64,000 nt of DNA from Plasmodium brasilianum (lineage: Eukaryota > Apicomplexa > Aconoidasida > Haemosporida > Plasmodiidae), in contig NC_090127.1 of NCBI RefSeq assembly GCF_023973825.1, forward strand, positions 1,846,501 to 1,910,500. The letters run 5' to 3'. The position numbers and the translations under genes are program-made. Each line of letters begins with the position of its first letter. Within the stretch, counting starts at the first letter, position 1. Shown one piece after another: positions 1 through 11,917 of this stretch. The notes under the pieces were generated by a model, which was not told the origin of the DNA, searched no databases, and saw only the letters and a list, made by a program, of their open reading frames with translations.

Positions 1-186
1 AAATACGGCAATAATTATGGAAATAAATACAATAATAAATATGACAATAAATACAATAATAAATATGGCAATAAATACAATAATAAATATGGCAATAAAT
101 ACAATAATAAATATGGCAATAAATACAATAATAAATATGAAAATAAATACAATAATAAATATGGAAATAAATACAATAATATATAA
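1..186 (+). CDS. Possible 3' end of a gene truncated at the left edge (Asn/Lys/Tyr repeat)
   Basis: Frame 1 is open from base 1 to a TAA at 184-186. It encodes a regular repeat of the form NKYGNKYN, with Asp or Glu sometimes replacing Gly. Such repeats are common in Plasmodium proteins. The repeat continues in the same frame after the stop until a second TAA near 274, so the first stop may be a recent mutation within the repeat. In P. falciparum the gene before GAP45 is, from memory, the ApiAP2 regulator ap2-g, so this could be the tail of that gene. No AP2 domain is visible here and that identity is inference only. It could equally be non-coding minisatellite. Confidence 0.25.
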   Translation, partial: KYGNNYGNKYNNKYDNKYNNKYGNKYNNKYGNKYNNKYGNKYNNKYENKYNNKYGNKYNNI

Positions 187-265
187 GGCAATAAATACAA
201 TAATAAATATGACAATAAATACAGTAATAAATATAGCAATAAATACAGTAATAAATATACAGTAA
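1..265. repeat. 24-bp tandem repeat (AATAAATATGGCAATAAATACAAT type)
   Basis: About eleven imperfect copies of a 24-base unit run from the left edge to about 265, decaying towards the right. All forward frames are largely open because the unit length is a multiple of three. The array extends beyond the window to the left. Confidence 0.85.
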
Positions 266-3200
266 ATCAGCAATAAATATACAATAAATATGAAATAAAT
301 ACGGTAGTAAAAACGGCTATTAAAGTGCTAATATAAATGGCAATGTAAAAAGATATATAAATGGCTAAAAAAATGGCAGCATGAATGAAAACAAATTAAA
401 TATAAAAAAATGTTATTAATAATACTTTACATTCAAAATATATGGAGCTTATATCTTCAATTTAAGCAATAATTTTAACGTTAATATAAAAGCTTTGGGA
501 GAAAATAAAAAAATGAAAGTTATATATTGAAGAATTGTTATTGTAATGCTAATAATGGCATTCAAATTGTTCCTTTAATATACCTGCAAACTGTGTAAAA
601 ATGTATGTATATATATATTATATATGATTTTGTATGTATGTATATATAAAAAAAAAATCCCACTGAACATTTGTTATCACAATATATATTTAATCATTCA
701 CCATCATATTTATTTATCTTTATATATATATGCTGCTGCAACAGCGCAAAAAATTCACGCCCTCATCCAAAAAAAAAAAATTTATACTTTTATTTATCAA
801 AATATATGCATAACATATTATTTAATTGGTAAAACAAAATAAATACAAAGTTTAAATCCTAATTTTCAACATATCCTTGAGACTTTAATGATTTACAAAA
901 ATGATATTACGCATATTTTAAAATTTCTCCACTTGTTAATTTTCCAACTTGTTAAATTTCCAACTTTTTAAATTTCCCCTACTTAAATTTCCTCTATTTC
1001 TTAATTTCCCCCAATTTCTTAATTTTCCACAATTTCTTAATTTTCCCAATTTTTTAATTTTCCGAATTTTTTAATTTTCCGAATTTCTTAATTTTTTATA
1101 TTTCTTTTTTTTTGTATATATTTCCAATTTCTTAAATTTTTCAAATTTCATAAATATTCCAAATTTTTGAAATATCTCAAATTTTCTCAAAATTTTATTT
1201 TCATATATACATATATAACTGTTCATTTATAAACAAAATTTATGTAATTTATCCTTCATTTTAATGTATATCTTCTGAAATTAATTTTATGAATGTGTAG
1301 TAATTCCATAATTTATACCATTAACCTGCACTATTTTTATTTTTCACCAAATTGAATTAAATTGTTTAGCTTCTAAACTTTCAATTTTTAAATAAGTATT
1401 CCAAAAAATAAAAAAAATAAATAAAATAAAATAAAAAAAATAAAATAAATATAAAATAAAAAAATAAAAAATGAATAAAATAGAAAAATAAAAAATAAAT
1501 AAAATAACATAAAATAATTCCAAGTATCCTTTAATTCCTTTTTACTTTCATATCCGACAGCCAATAATTTAGGTCATAATAATGAACACGTATATGCCTT
1601 TTTATAGACGAAAATTTTAATTTTTAGTTTCAGCTTTTCAGCTTTATTTTTTCACATTCTGGTTTTGCTTAATCTTCCTTCCGTGGTATAAATTTAACGT
1701 ATTACATATTTTGAGATATCTGTTTTATAATTTCAACTTTTAAATTCTCTACCTTTCTATTGCTTAATTTGTGCCATCTTTTTTCTTTTAATTAGTTAAT
1801 GACTTCTATTTTTCAGATATTTCTTTCGTTTCTGTACAATGATTTTGTCAATTTTGCCTTTTTTTCTTTTTCTCTTTTGGCTAGTTCAATTTTTTATGTA
1901 ACCCCAATATTACTCATGTCTTTTAATTCTTGCATTTTCTCCCTGTTCTAATTTTCCTGTTTTATTAAACATTATGTCTACTATACAACACATAGCAGCT
2001 AATTCCTTCAAGGTATAATAAAAAGAGAACAAAAAAAAAAAATTGTAGAAATATATTTCAGATTTTTCTCATTTTTACGATATTTTCCAATTTGAATATG
2101 TAGGATGTATTCCTTAAATTTTTTCCTATTACAAAGTTCATTGCAGGAACGAAAAATGTTCTTACCTACCTTTATTATCTTTACATGCAATAAATTTTTA
2201 GACTATTTTATATCATATGTTTTTTTACTTATTTTGTATTCATTTAATATATACTTATTAAGGAATATTCTTTTGTAAAAATATTTTATAATTTCACGAT
2301 ATATGAGTCTTTTAAAATATAGCTATTTATTGTTAACACCTCATTATAATGACGGATAAGAATAACAATATAAGATACAAAGAGAAACAAATAGGTTAAA
2401 ATGCAAAAATGTAAAAATGTGTAAAATAATAGGGATAAAATAAACGAGAAGTGTGTATTAAAACATAATGATCAATTTTACACTTTAAAAAAAAAAATTT
2501 CTGAAAATATTTCAGTGAATTATTTTTTATAGAATTATCAATAAAATTTTTCATTTTCATAATAATAAAATAAAAAAAAAAAATAAACATTTTCCAAGTT
2601 CACATTTGTTTTCGTAAAAATAAAAAATTAAAACAGTCCTTATCTAATGCATATTAAAAATATAATTTGAAAAATATGTATTTCAAAAAATTATGAGAAA
2701 AAATAAGAGCATACATGCTTAAATATATTATTAAATGTAGACATACTAAAAGTGCTCTATATTATATGTTTACAAAAATAATTTTTTTTTTCTAATTTTA
2801 CTCTTTCACTTGCTTGTCTTAAATCTTTTAAGACGCTTGAAATGAAATGTTAACTTTTCTTTGGTGTAATTATGATCATAAATGTACATCATAAAATTTT
2901 TTTAATTCTAGTCTTTACTTAAGAATAGTATTATTGTCAATACTACTTTCAGTAATTTGAAGCTCTCACTAATAGAAAAAAAAGAAGACCCTAACAATGT
3001 TGATATTTATCATTAACCTGGTAGTGTGACAGGTAGTTGCAGTTTTCACTATACAAAATTTGTATTCGTTACTCTGTACATAATCTCGTAATACATACAC
3101 CATATCAATAGAAAAAGATAAATCAATAACCTCAAAAATATAAGAGGATGCTCAAAAAGGGTCAAAACTGTTAATATTAAATATGGTATTTACACATGTG

Positions 3201-3830
3201 CACATATATATATATGTACATATATTTTTTTTTAATTTGTTTAAAATAGTATAGAACAGTCTTTTAACCCTCTAAATCGGTAAAATTAAAGAAGATACAT
3301 TAATTCCTTGAAATTATTTAAAACTACTATTACGCGTAAATGTGTTTTAAAATTTTTTACATCTAATTCAGTAATATTACAGAGAGAATGCTATGAACTA
3401 CAAATAAACAATATAAGTTTTATTTCAACTTAATACAAGTTCTAGTGAAACATGAACGTGCTTTATAAAAAAGGTATTCCTCGTGTACAGCTTAATGCAT
3501 GTGGACAAGCAAATAAAAAAATTCTATGTCCCTGCCAAGTTCATATATACTATATATATAATGCGTCAGGTATAAATTTCATTCTTGTATTGATTTATGA
3601 GTTATACATAATTTCTCTTTCCTTTCCTTCGTGTATAAAAGGAAAAATTCTATTATAAAATTAAATAAAACAAAATATGCCTTTCTCATGTAGAACCACA
3701 AGTTAATATGTCTATAACAGCTTAACAAGCAAATTATAAGAATTAAAATTCTATAAAACTGTAATTCCTGTTTTTTCTTTTTATATAAAAGATAATTCAA
3801 ACCAAATGTTCTTTTCGCTTTCTTGACATC

Positions 3831-3836
<6 letters not shown>

Positions 3837-3886
<50 letters not shown>

Positions 3887-3890
3887 TATT
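3837..3890. repeat. (TA)n dinucleotide microsatellite
   Basis: An almost uninterrupted TA run in gene-free DNA. It is likely to be length-variable. Confidence 0.9.
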
Positions 3891-5145
3891 ATATATTATT
3901 TATATTTAAACGTTTTTTTTATTGTCCCTGGCTTAAATGAAATTATATCTATTATATTATATAGTACATAAAAGTCATGTATATTCCCATTTTTTAATGT
4001 ATAATATTCTCTTATATAACATACTTAAAAAATACAAATATCTTTTCATTAAAAAAAATTTTAAAAAATAATTTTTTTTTTAACACATTTTATTTTTTTT
4101 ATCTGTATGTTTAGAAAATTCACATAATAAATCCTTTAAGAGTAGATTTATTTTTTTGTTTTGTTAAAATATTGTATTTTCCTTTTTAACATAAAGCCGT
4201 TAGCAAATTTTTACCTGAGCAAAACCTTTCTACAGTATTGTACTGTCTTAATCTCTTTTTTACTTTACCTTATTTTATTTTACATTTATTTAAATTAGAT
4301 AAAATCGAATTCACTGAATTTACAATTTATAATATCCCTTAATAAGGATTGTAGTTAATTTGTATTGGTAAAAATAAAAAAATGAGAATAAATCTAATAT
4401 ATTCATTTTGTTGAATTTTCATATGGTATGTTCAAGCATATATCAAAGCACTAAACTCTTTATATTTATATAAGGTTTACGGTGATTATTTGATAGCTAT
4501 ACCAATTAAGTATGGCATTAATACAAATGAATTAAGGTGAAATCAAGTATGAATATATTTTTAATATATAAAAAATCGTCTTGAGTTATTTTTTTTTCAA
4601 GTGTAGATAATGAGAAATCAGAATTAAATTATTACCATAAAAAAAAAAAATAAAATAAATATGTTCGTAATTGCTTTATTTAGAATAAATGGAAAACTGT
4701 GTGTACACATAACGATCGTTAAAAAAAAAAAAGATAAATATAATACACCTTAACAAGTAATAATAATTTGCCTAGCTATGTATACAAGCCGATGCTATGA
4801 TAATCCTATGGTCATAAAAAATAAGTTAAAATTATGTGTATATATATACATATATACAGCGTACATATAAACATATATGTATACTTCATTCGAGTATATA
4901 AATATTTTGTATGCATATACTTAAGAATAACTGGTGAATGATTATGTCTTAAATATATGGCTAGCACATCTTAATGGTCAACATATATCAGAACAAATAA
5001 AAAAAATATATCAAGTGTTTATATTTATATATGTGTAATTTTTTTTTTTTTATTCGAGCTTTTTAAACTTAATGATTTACAATATCATATTTAACTTCCT
5101 AGGATTATGCGCTGAATTCTTTTTATTTTTTTTTTATTTTCATAT

Positions 5146-5306
5146 TATTTTCTTATTATTTTCTTATTATTCTCTTAACATTTTCTTAATATTTTCTTAA
5201 CATTTTCTTAACATTTTCTTAACATTTTCTTAATATTTTCTTAACATTTTCTTAATATTTTCTTAACATTTTCTTAACATTTTCTTAATATTTTCTTATT
5301 ACATTC
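5146..5306. repeat. 12-bp tandem array (ATTTTCTTAACA type)
   Basis: About thirteen copies of a 12-base unit reading ATTTTCTTAACA or ATTTTCTTAATA. The strand is pyrimidine-rich. It lies about 1.5 kb before the GAP45 start codon. No coding role is seen. Confidence 0.85.
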
Positions 5307-6750
5307 TTTTTTTTTTTAAATATATATAGTTACACATCATTTTGCATGAATAAATCAGGCAAAAATGGTGTAAAATAATAAAAACGCCCTTGTGTGTGGG
5401 CATAAAAATTAATATATTTATGTATGCATATATAATACCTTTTTTTTTTTTTTTTCCTCTTATACAGCCAATTAATATAGTATAAAATTAAAATAAGATA
5501 AAGAAGATTTGTATATTTGGTACTAATTTATCTACATATATTATTACTTGTGTTTATATTAAAAGGTTTCAATTTTTCCCTTTAGTCTTTGTTTTCATTT
5601 TTGAATCCTTATTTTATATTATTCTATTTTTCCTTTTCTTTTTTTTTTTTTTTTCCCTTACATTGGATTAAAACATTTACAGAAATCAGTTTTATGACTT
5701 TTTTTTTTTTGTGTTGATTTGTTTTAAAAAAATTTTACTCCTTGAAAATTTTATGCAATGAGGTGCACAAAAATAACACAGAAAATTTTGAAGTACATAT
5801 AAAACACATAATAAATAATACTTTTTTCATTATTTTTTGACTTTTTTTTTTTTTTTCTTTTTTACTTGTTTTTTTTTTTTTTTTTTTTTATGTAAGTACT
5901 ATTACACATTTGAATATTTACTCTTTTTTTTTATAATCCTCATGGCTTTTTTTTTTTTTTTTTTTCTTTTATTTTAATTAATTTCCACTTCACTATTTGC
6001 ACGTTTTTCTTTATTTTTTCTCTAGTGATTTAATTTTTTTTTTTTTTTTTTTTTTACACTTTGTCGTAAGTGAACTAATTCAACTGTAATTCATGGGTAT
6101 ACTTCCTTAATTTATTTTTTTATTGTTATAAAATGTGCATTCTTTAAAACATATTAAGAAAGAAAAAAAAAAAAAAAAAGTTTAAGAGAAAGAAGAAGAA
6201 AAATATAAAATTGTCAAATGTTTAAATATCGTATAATTATTAATAAATATTTTGTTGTATTTTTTTTTTTTTTCTTTTTCATAAGAAAATGCTAAAAGTG
6301 AAAAATTAATCAAATATAAAAGCCAATAACACTAGTATATATGTACATATATATATTAGTCAGCTGTACGTAGTAAATATTTACACAAATTAAAAGTGCA
6401 AATATATGTAAATATACATATTTACGTACACACATATACGTATACATGTACATGTACGCATATATACATATAGATATATAAAAAAATTGAGTTTATGGAA
6501 AAATAAAGGTAGTTATCCTCACACTTTTGCTCTACTGCTTTTTCCCATCCTATATCTCTGACCTGTTGTACGTTTTATACACCTTACATACTTCATATAT
6601 TTCTTGCACTTGGTACATTTCCTGTATTTCTTATACCTGTCATATTTCTTACATTTCTTTTATTTTTGTATAAAGTTTAATTCTTATTACTGGCAACAAT
6701 TAGCTGCTCACATTAGCCTACTATTATTTTACATTGGTTAACTTTATATA

Positions 6751-7320
6751 ATGGGAAATTATTGTAGAAAGAATAAAGCGAAGGAACCTAAACGTAAAGA
6801 CATAAATGAATTGGCGGAACGTGAAAAATTAGAAAACGAAGCTCAAGAAATTGAACAAGTTCCAGAAGAAATTTACGATCATTTAGATGATCAACATGAA
6901 GAACCTCCTGAACAAGAGGAGGAACAAGATGATATCGATGAGGATGTAAACTATACCATGCAAGAAAAATCTTTCGATGAAAAACATTTAGAAGATTTAG
7001 ATAGATCAAATTCTGATATATATTCAGACTCACATAAATATGATAATGCAAGTGATAAATTAGAAACAGCATCTCAATTGACCTTATCTACAGATGCAAC
7101 TGGTATTGTTCAACAAGTTACTAAATTAAGTGAACCTGCACATGAAGAAAGTATATATAACACTTATAAATCAGTTACTCCATGTGATATGGATAAGCTT
7201 GATGAAACTGCAAAAGTATTTTCAAGACGATGTGGATGTGACCTTGGAGATCGCCATGACGAAAATGCATGTAGGATATGTAGAAAAATTGATTTGTCCG
7301 ACACACCTTTGTTGACATAA
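6751..7320 (+). CDS. GAP45: Glideosome-associated protein 45 (GAP45)
   Basis: This 189-residue protein in a single exon is recognised as GAP45. In apicomplexans GAP45 bridges the plasma membrane and the inner membrane complex and holds the myosin A motor complex used in gliding and invasion. The N-terminus MGNYCRK has the Gly2 expected for myristoylation and a Cys5 suited to palmitoylation. Residues about 15-60 are highly charged and probably coiled coil, followed by an acidic stretch. The SNSDIYSDS segment (about 86-95) matches a region known in the family to be phosphorylated. The C-terminal third is strongly conserved, with the Cys-rich motif RRCGCDLGDRHDENACRICR and the ending DLSDTPLLT. 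The start is the first ATG after an AT-rich leader, and the stop is TAA. Confidence 0.97.
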   Translation: MGNYCRKNKAKEPKRKDINELAEREKLENEAQEIEQVPEEIYDHLDDQHEEPPEQEEEQDDIDEDVNYTMQEKSFDEKHLEDLDRSNSDIYSDSHKYDNASDKLETASQLTLSTDATGIVQQVTKLSEPAHEESIYNTYKSVTPCDMDKLDETAKVFSRRCGCDLGDRHDENACRICRKIDLSDTPLLT

Positions 7321-7374
7321 AATAGATAGGTCACAAAATTATATGCGTACATAAGTATATGTGCGTACACACAC

Positions 7375-7406
<32 letters not shown>

Positions 7407-7487
7407 GTTTATTTATTTATATACAGACACACATGTGAATACATTTTGATATGACTTTCTGAAGACTGCTTATGCAGACCAATTTCG

Positions 7488-7520
<33 letters not shown>

Positions 7521-8368
7521 AAGTTATTAAAATTACTTTCCTTCTGGCATTTTATATGATTATACATGTCTTTAATTGTTTTTATTATATGCATATTTAT
7601 TAATTCAGTGTGAAATATAATACTTACAGTTTTGTAACACCATATTTTTACATTGTTCCGTTGTTGATGTAACAAAAATTTACATGCTTATTTTGCAATT
7701 AAAAAAGCTATATTATTCCGGTAAAATGAAATTTATTCCTTGATAAAATTAAGTTTTGATAATGTTTTTTATACATATATTGACAAATTATTATATAATT
7801 TAATTAAAATTAAGACAATTACTAAAAAAATAAAAATAGAACTAAATGTTGCTTAATTGTTATTATTATTATTATCATCCATATATTATTTTATTTATTT
7901 TTTTTTTTTTTATCGATTTATCATTTTGCTCTTTTACCTTTTTTCTTTTTATATATATATATATATATTATTTATGAGAATGAAAATAATTTTAATTTTT
8001 AGAATTATTATACTTCATTGCATCTCTCAGCATATTATTTCTCATTAACTATATTAAGTTATTGTTTAATCTTCTTAATTTTTTACTAGTTTGTCAGAGA
8101 ATAGCAAATGTAAGCTTCAAAATCAATTTGTTTAACCTGTTTTGTCTGTATAATTTGTTAAATTTGTTCAAGTTTTTTTTTCTTTTTTTTATTGTAGAAA
8201 AAAGTATTGTTTTTATTTTAATCCTGCATATTTTTCCTCTATTACCTGTCGTATTAGTGGACACACAATTACATCACTCACGTACACATATATGTAAATT
8301 TATGTGCAATGCATATATTATACTATGTACATTTTGTGCTTTAAAAAGTGAACAAAAACAGTACAAAG

Positions 8369-8420
<52 letters not shown>

Positions 8421-8473
8421 AAAAAATTAAATAAAACAAAATACAGCTAAACAAAACGAACAAAAAAAAAAGA
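7321..8473. other. Intergenic region after GAP45
   Basis: No gene was found. It contains (TA)n near 7390, a poly-T run at 7492-7516 and a 50-base poly-A run at 8369-8418. Open frames at 7857-8048 and 8062-8430 translate to Phe/Leu/Ile-rich or poly-Lys strings and look like chance. Confidence 0.6.
8369..8418. repeat. Poly-A run of 50 bases
   Basis: Fifty consecutive A residues, the longest homopolymer in the window. It is non-coding. Confidence 0.9.
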
Positions 8474-8659
8474 TTACTCTAATTTCCCTTTACAAATTAT
8501 TTCGATGCCTAATATTTCTTTATTAAACAAATCACCTAGCAAAATAATATCTACATAAATTACAATTGAGGGAGGTAAAAAGAACCTTACAGTTACATAT
8601 GAACAACTTGAAAACTTGAAAAGGGATGCTAATTGTACACAAGGGTATGTATAATACAT
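8474..8659 (-). other. Coding-like segment, possible extra 3' exon of the 8840-10754 gene
   Basis: A minus-strand frame, open for about 61 codons and ending in TAA, has a balanced amino-acid make-up (for example FLPPSIVIYVDIILLGDLF). Its base composition is richer in G+C than its flanks. A usable acceptor sits in TACAATTAG, just before the codons for SLFKF. An exon could join the upstream gene from the donor in its last exon after ..HIEKF (G|GTTTAT), where the phase fits, replacing the current C-terminus. The plus strand has a shorter open frame over the same bases ending in a good donor (GG|GTATGT), so the strand is not settled. Confidence 0.3.
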
Positions 8660-8839
8660 ATCTATTCATATATATCAATGCATTTCTGTATACAATAATA
8701 TATAATTATATAGACTACTTAACATTGCTAGAAGAAAAAAAAAAAAAAAAAAATCATTTATTAATCCTTTTTTTTTTTTTTAAATAGTGATAAATAGGTG
8801 ATACGTAAAATATCAAAAAACATAGTAAATGTTGAAGTG

Positions 8840-10754
8840 TTATGAACTACTATTAACATTAATTTTTTTTGACTTATAATGACTTATCATTATTTTATTT
8901 AATTCAGATAAACCAAATTTTTCTATATGTTGGGGCTTTTTTTCTTCATCCTTCAATCCGTAGTAATTAGCAATACTTGCAAACTGAAAATATAACGTAT
9001 ATATAAAAAGGTGTTTAAATTTTTATAACTATTGAGTATATATATGTATATCTATTTTCCTTATTTTGTGTGTTTTTAGAATATTCCTCATTGTGTTTTT
9101 CACTCCTGATTGCTCTAATTTTTCTTTTTTTTTTTTTGTTTACGTTAAAATGTGGGTCGTTGTTACTGGGTCCTATTTTATCGGCAAGTAGTTTTATCTG
9201 TAAATGAATAAAAGCAGTTTTTCATAATTTTAGCATATAAAATTTATGACTACTTTTTTATTTTTTATTTAATTACCATGTGTAGTAGATGAGTAGGATT
9301 ACAAAAATATGAATGGGTCTTATAATCAACTGTTTCTATTTTATGACATTGATTTTTAAAAGAGTTATCTTGGTATTTTTCTGTAGTTTCCTAAATAAGA
9401 TAGTTTTTTAATTCGTATTTTTTCTATTATTTCAAGCATACCTTTATACATGTATATAATAAAGATTGAAAATAAATAATAAATAAAATGCATATCTACT
9501 GGAATATTGTTTCGAATTCTATACATATAAATTGTAGCCTATAAAAAAGTATTTTTTAATATTTCCTATTTCTTAATTTACCTCAAAAATTTCATATAAA
9601 TCTTCCAATGAAATATTATCTAAAAGAGGATTTTTGTCTTTTATTTCTTTTAACTTGATAAGGTCATCATTCGAAACTTGCATATTAACCAAGCAAAGCT
9701 TAACCTTATTATCACATTTAATTAAATCTTTGTGAAGGTTTTTGTCATGTTCTTCATCATATTCCATTTGGTTTATCTTCTGGGCTGTGCGAGAGGGGGA
9801 AGGGCACACGTGTAAATACAAGTATAATAAAACGTATGTCTATACGTATGTACGGGTGTATAGGAGTGTATGTATATATATATATGTGAGTACTAACTTT
9901 CTTTTGGCCCTAACTTAGTGCATTATTCACATTACACACTAAACAGTACAGATTACACATTGCACGTTTCATTCTTACTGTTATCATTTCGTGTACTCTG
10001 AGCATATATTCATATATTAAAAGCGTATCTGACACACATTTACATGTACATATATGTATACATTTTATATTACGAGTATCATCCTTTAACCTGCTATTTC
10101 AACTTTCACAAATTCATTATGTAGTGTTGCTTCAACATTTTTGCATATCAAGTTAACACGGGATATATCATTATTCTGGTAAGTTGTAATAAGTGTGGAA
10201 GGTGCGAATTACACAGTGGTATTTATAAGACGACTTGTTAAACAACTTCGAAATGTTAGCACATATATATATATATATATATATATATGTTGATATTTAT
10301 ATGTTTATGCACGTTTACACCTTTTTCTTAGAGCGGACTCACCAACTCTATCTCATCTTTTTCCATGCATTTTAACTGCCTGCAGGTATTTTCTATTTCT
10401 GATATTAACTAGCATAAAAATTGTGAGCAATACAAGAATTTCAGCTTAAAATGAATAAATAAATAAACAAAAGAGAACTAATAAAAACAAAGCAAATAAA
10501 AACAGAACAAAGTAAACAGAAGTACAACAAAGAGAAACAAAGTAATACATAGTAAAGGGACAATACTAAAAAGTAATCGAATAGGGAAAATATCTATTTA
10601 ACAAGTATATTAATAAATGTATTATTACCTCCTTTTCATTTTTTTGCAACTCCTTTTCAGTTGTTTTCAGTTCTTCAATTTGCATGTGAATTAAACGATT
10701 TTTCGATTCCATTTCGTTTATCTGGTTAAGCAGTTTTTCTACCCCTTGGTCCAT
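8840..10754 (-). CDS. Conserved protein of unknown function, six exons, N-terminal coiled coil (~233 aa)
   Basis: I do not recognise this protein. Six minus-strand exons join with consistent GT/AG boundaries, all in phase 0: 10754-10629, 10408-10343, 9779-9582, 9390-9277, 9197-9144 and 8983-8840 (stop TAA). The product starts MDQGVEKLLNQINEMESKNR. Residues 1-64 are charged and heptad-like, suggesting coiled coil. The middle (about 65-130) is acidic and ends with EDLYEIFE. The C-terminal half contains a Cys/His-bearing stretch, YFCNPTHLLHM, and a compact segment, DPHFNFASIANYYGL. No signal peptide or membrane span is seen. The small exons, regular phases and balanced composition argue for a real gene. 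A further 3' exon at 8474-8659 may replace the last codons. Confidence 0.7.
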
Positions 10755-11402
10755 TTTGAAAAGGTAAAAGTTGTTCGATTATTTATATAGGTATATAAGT
10801 ATGTATGTACGCATGTATGTACGTATATAAGCATATAAGTATGCAAACAAAAAAATATGTAATCTTGCTGAGAAATTTTTTCAAATTATCTATATTTTTA
10901 GACAAAATAAAAAAGAAAACAAATAAATAGAAAATAGTTAAATAGTTCTTTTTAATTATTGAATAACTTTTTTTTGCTCTTTTTTTTATTTTTTTTTTTG
11001 TAATTTACTAATATTTTGTACATCACGTCGAAGTGTACATAATTTTAATGTACAACAAAATAATTAATTTCACTTAGCATTAATGTATATACAGAAAATA
11101 TCAACATTTTAATTAGTAGAACGAACAAAATAAAACCTCCAATTTAAATCATTTTTTCATTCAGTCCTCATTTTTATATGTTAATTTATGCTACGCTATG
11201 CTATGGCATACCAAGCCCTGTTTTATATATATATTTTTTTTTTAATTATAAATTTCTCAATATATGCAGTTCATAGAGAAAAATTAGACGTTTATGTGGG
11301 CATACTTTTTTAATGAAATGCTTAGGGCTGCTAAAGATTACGAAGAACTGAAATTGCTGCGGCTCTGCTAAGGGTAAAATGAAACATGTGCAATATAGAT
11401 GC

Positions 11403-11433
<31 letters not shown>

Positions 11434-11917
11434 GCATTAATTTTCTACTGGGAGTGTACAAAATATTGAACAGTAAAATGTAGATATCGCGTTTATTTTA
11501 TAAAATGACCCTATCAAATCGAAAAGAGTGAATATTTACAATTTTCCTTTTTTTTTTTTTTTTTTTTTGTAATTAGAGGGGTGATACCTGCAGCAAATGT
11601 CCTGTTCTTTACTACTTAAAAACGGAAGATGTTAAAACTGAGATATTCAATAATGCTTTTTCTTTTCCTTTTTTCCCTTTTTGCGAATTTCTTAATATCA
11701 CATTTTTGTTAATACGTTTTATGCACTAATTTACTGAGAACAATACTCCTTTTTGTGAATTTTTTTTTTTTTTTTCCTGAAATAAAATGTTAGAAGCTTT
11801 ATGATAAATTACGTATTTCTACAGTTATGTTTTGAATTACTTTTTTCATATTTTTTTTTTTTTTTGTGTAATTAAGTGAAACTTCAAAAGAGATATTTTT
11901 TTTAAATTGTGGGCATT
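10755..11917. other. Intergenic region between divergent genes, with exon-like islands
   Basis: This separates the minus-strand gene starting at 10754 from the plus-strand gene starting at 11918, so promoters for both should lie here. Two islands with splice-like borders occur at 11294-11373 and 11575-11650; see the findings. The rest is homopolymer-rich, with (TA)n at about 11403-11420. Confidence 0.55.

Larger units (their letters stand above)
531..6750. other. Long gene-free stretch upstream of GAP45
   Basis: About 6.2 kb with no convincing gene. It holds poly-A and poly-T runs, (TA)n, and low-complexity blocks: T-rich repeats resembling AATTTCTTAATTTTCC at about 924-1170, an AAATA-rich block at 1400-1512, a (TA)n run at 3837-3890 and a 12-bp array at 5146-5306. 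Short, slightly G+C-richer islands lie at 3001-3130 and 3440-3560. Poly-T runs become dense between 5430 and 6290. The part just before GAP45 is presumably its promoter and 5' UTR. Confidence 0.6.

Noticed and set aside
3452..3658. Small plus-strand protein of 68 residues
   Set aside because: The first half is interesting but the second half is typical AT-rich filler, and there is no splice or conservation evidence; kept only as a possible RNA or exon island.
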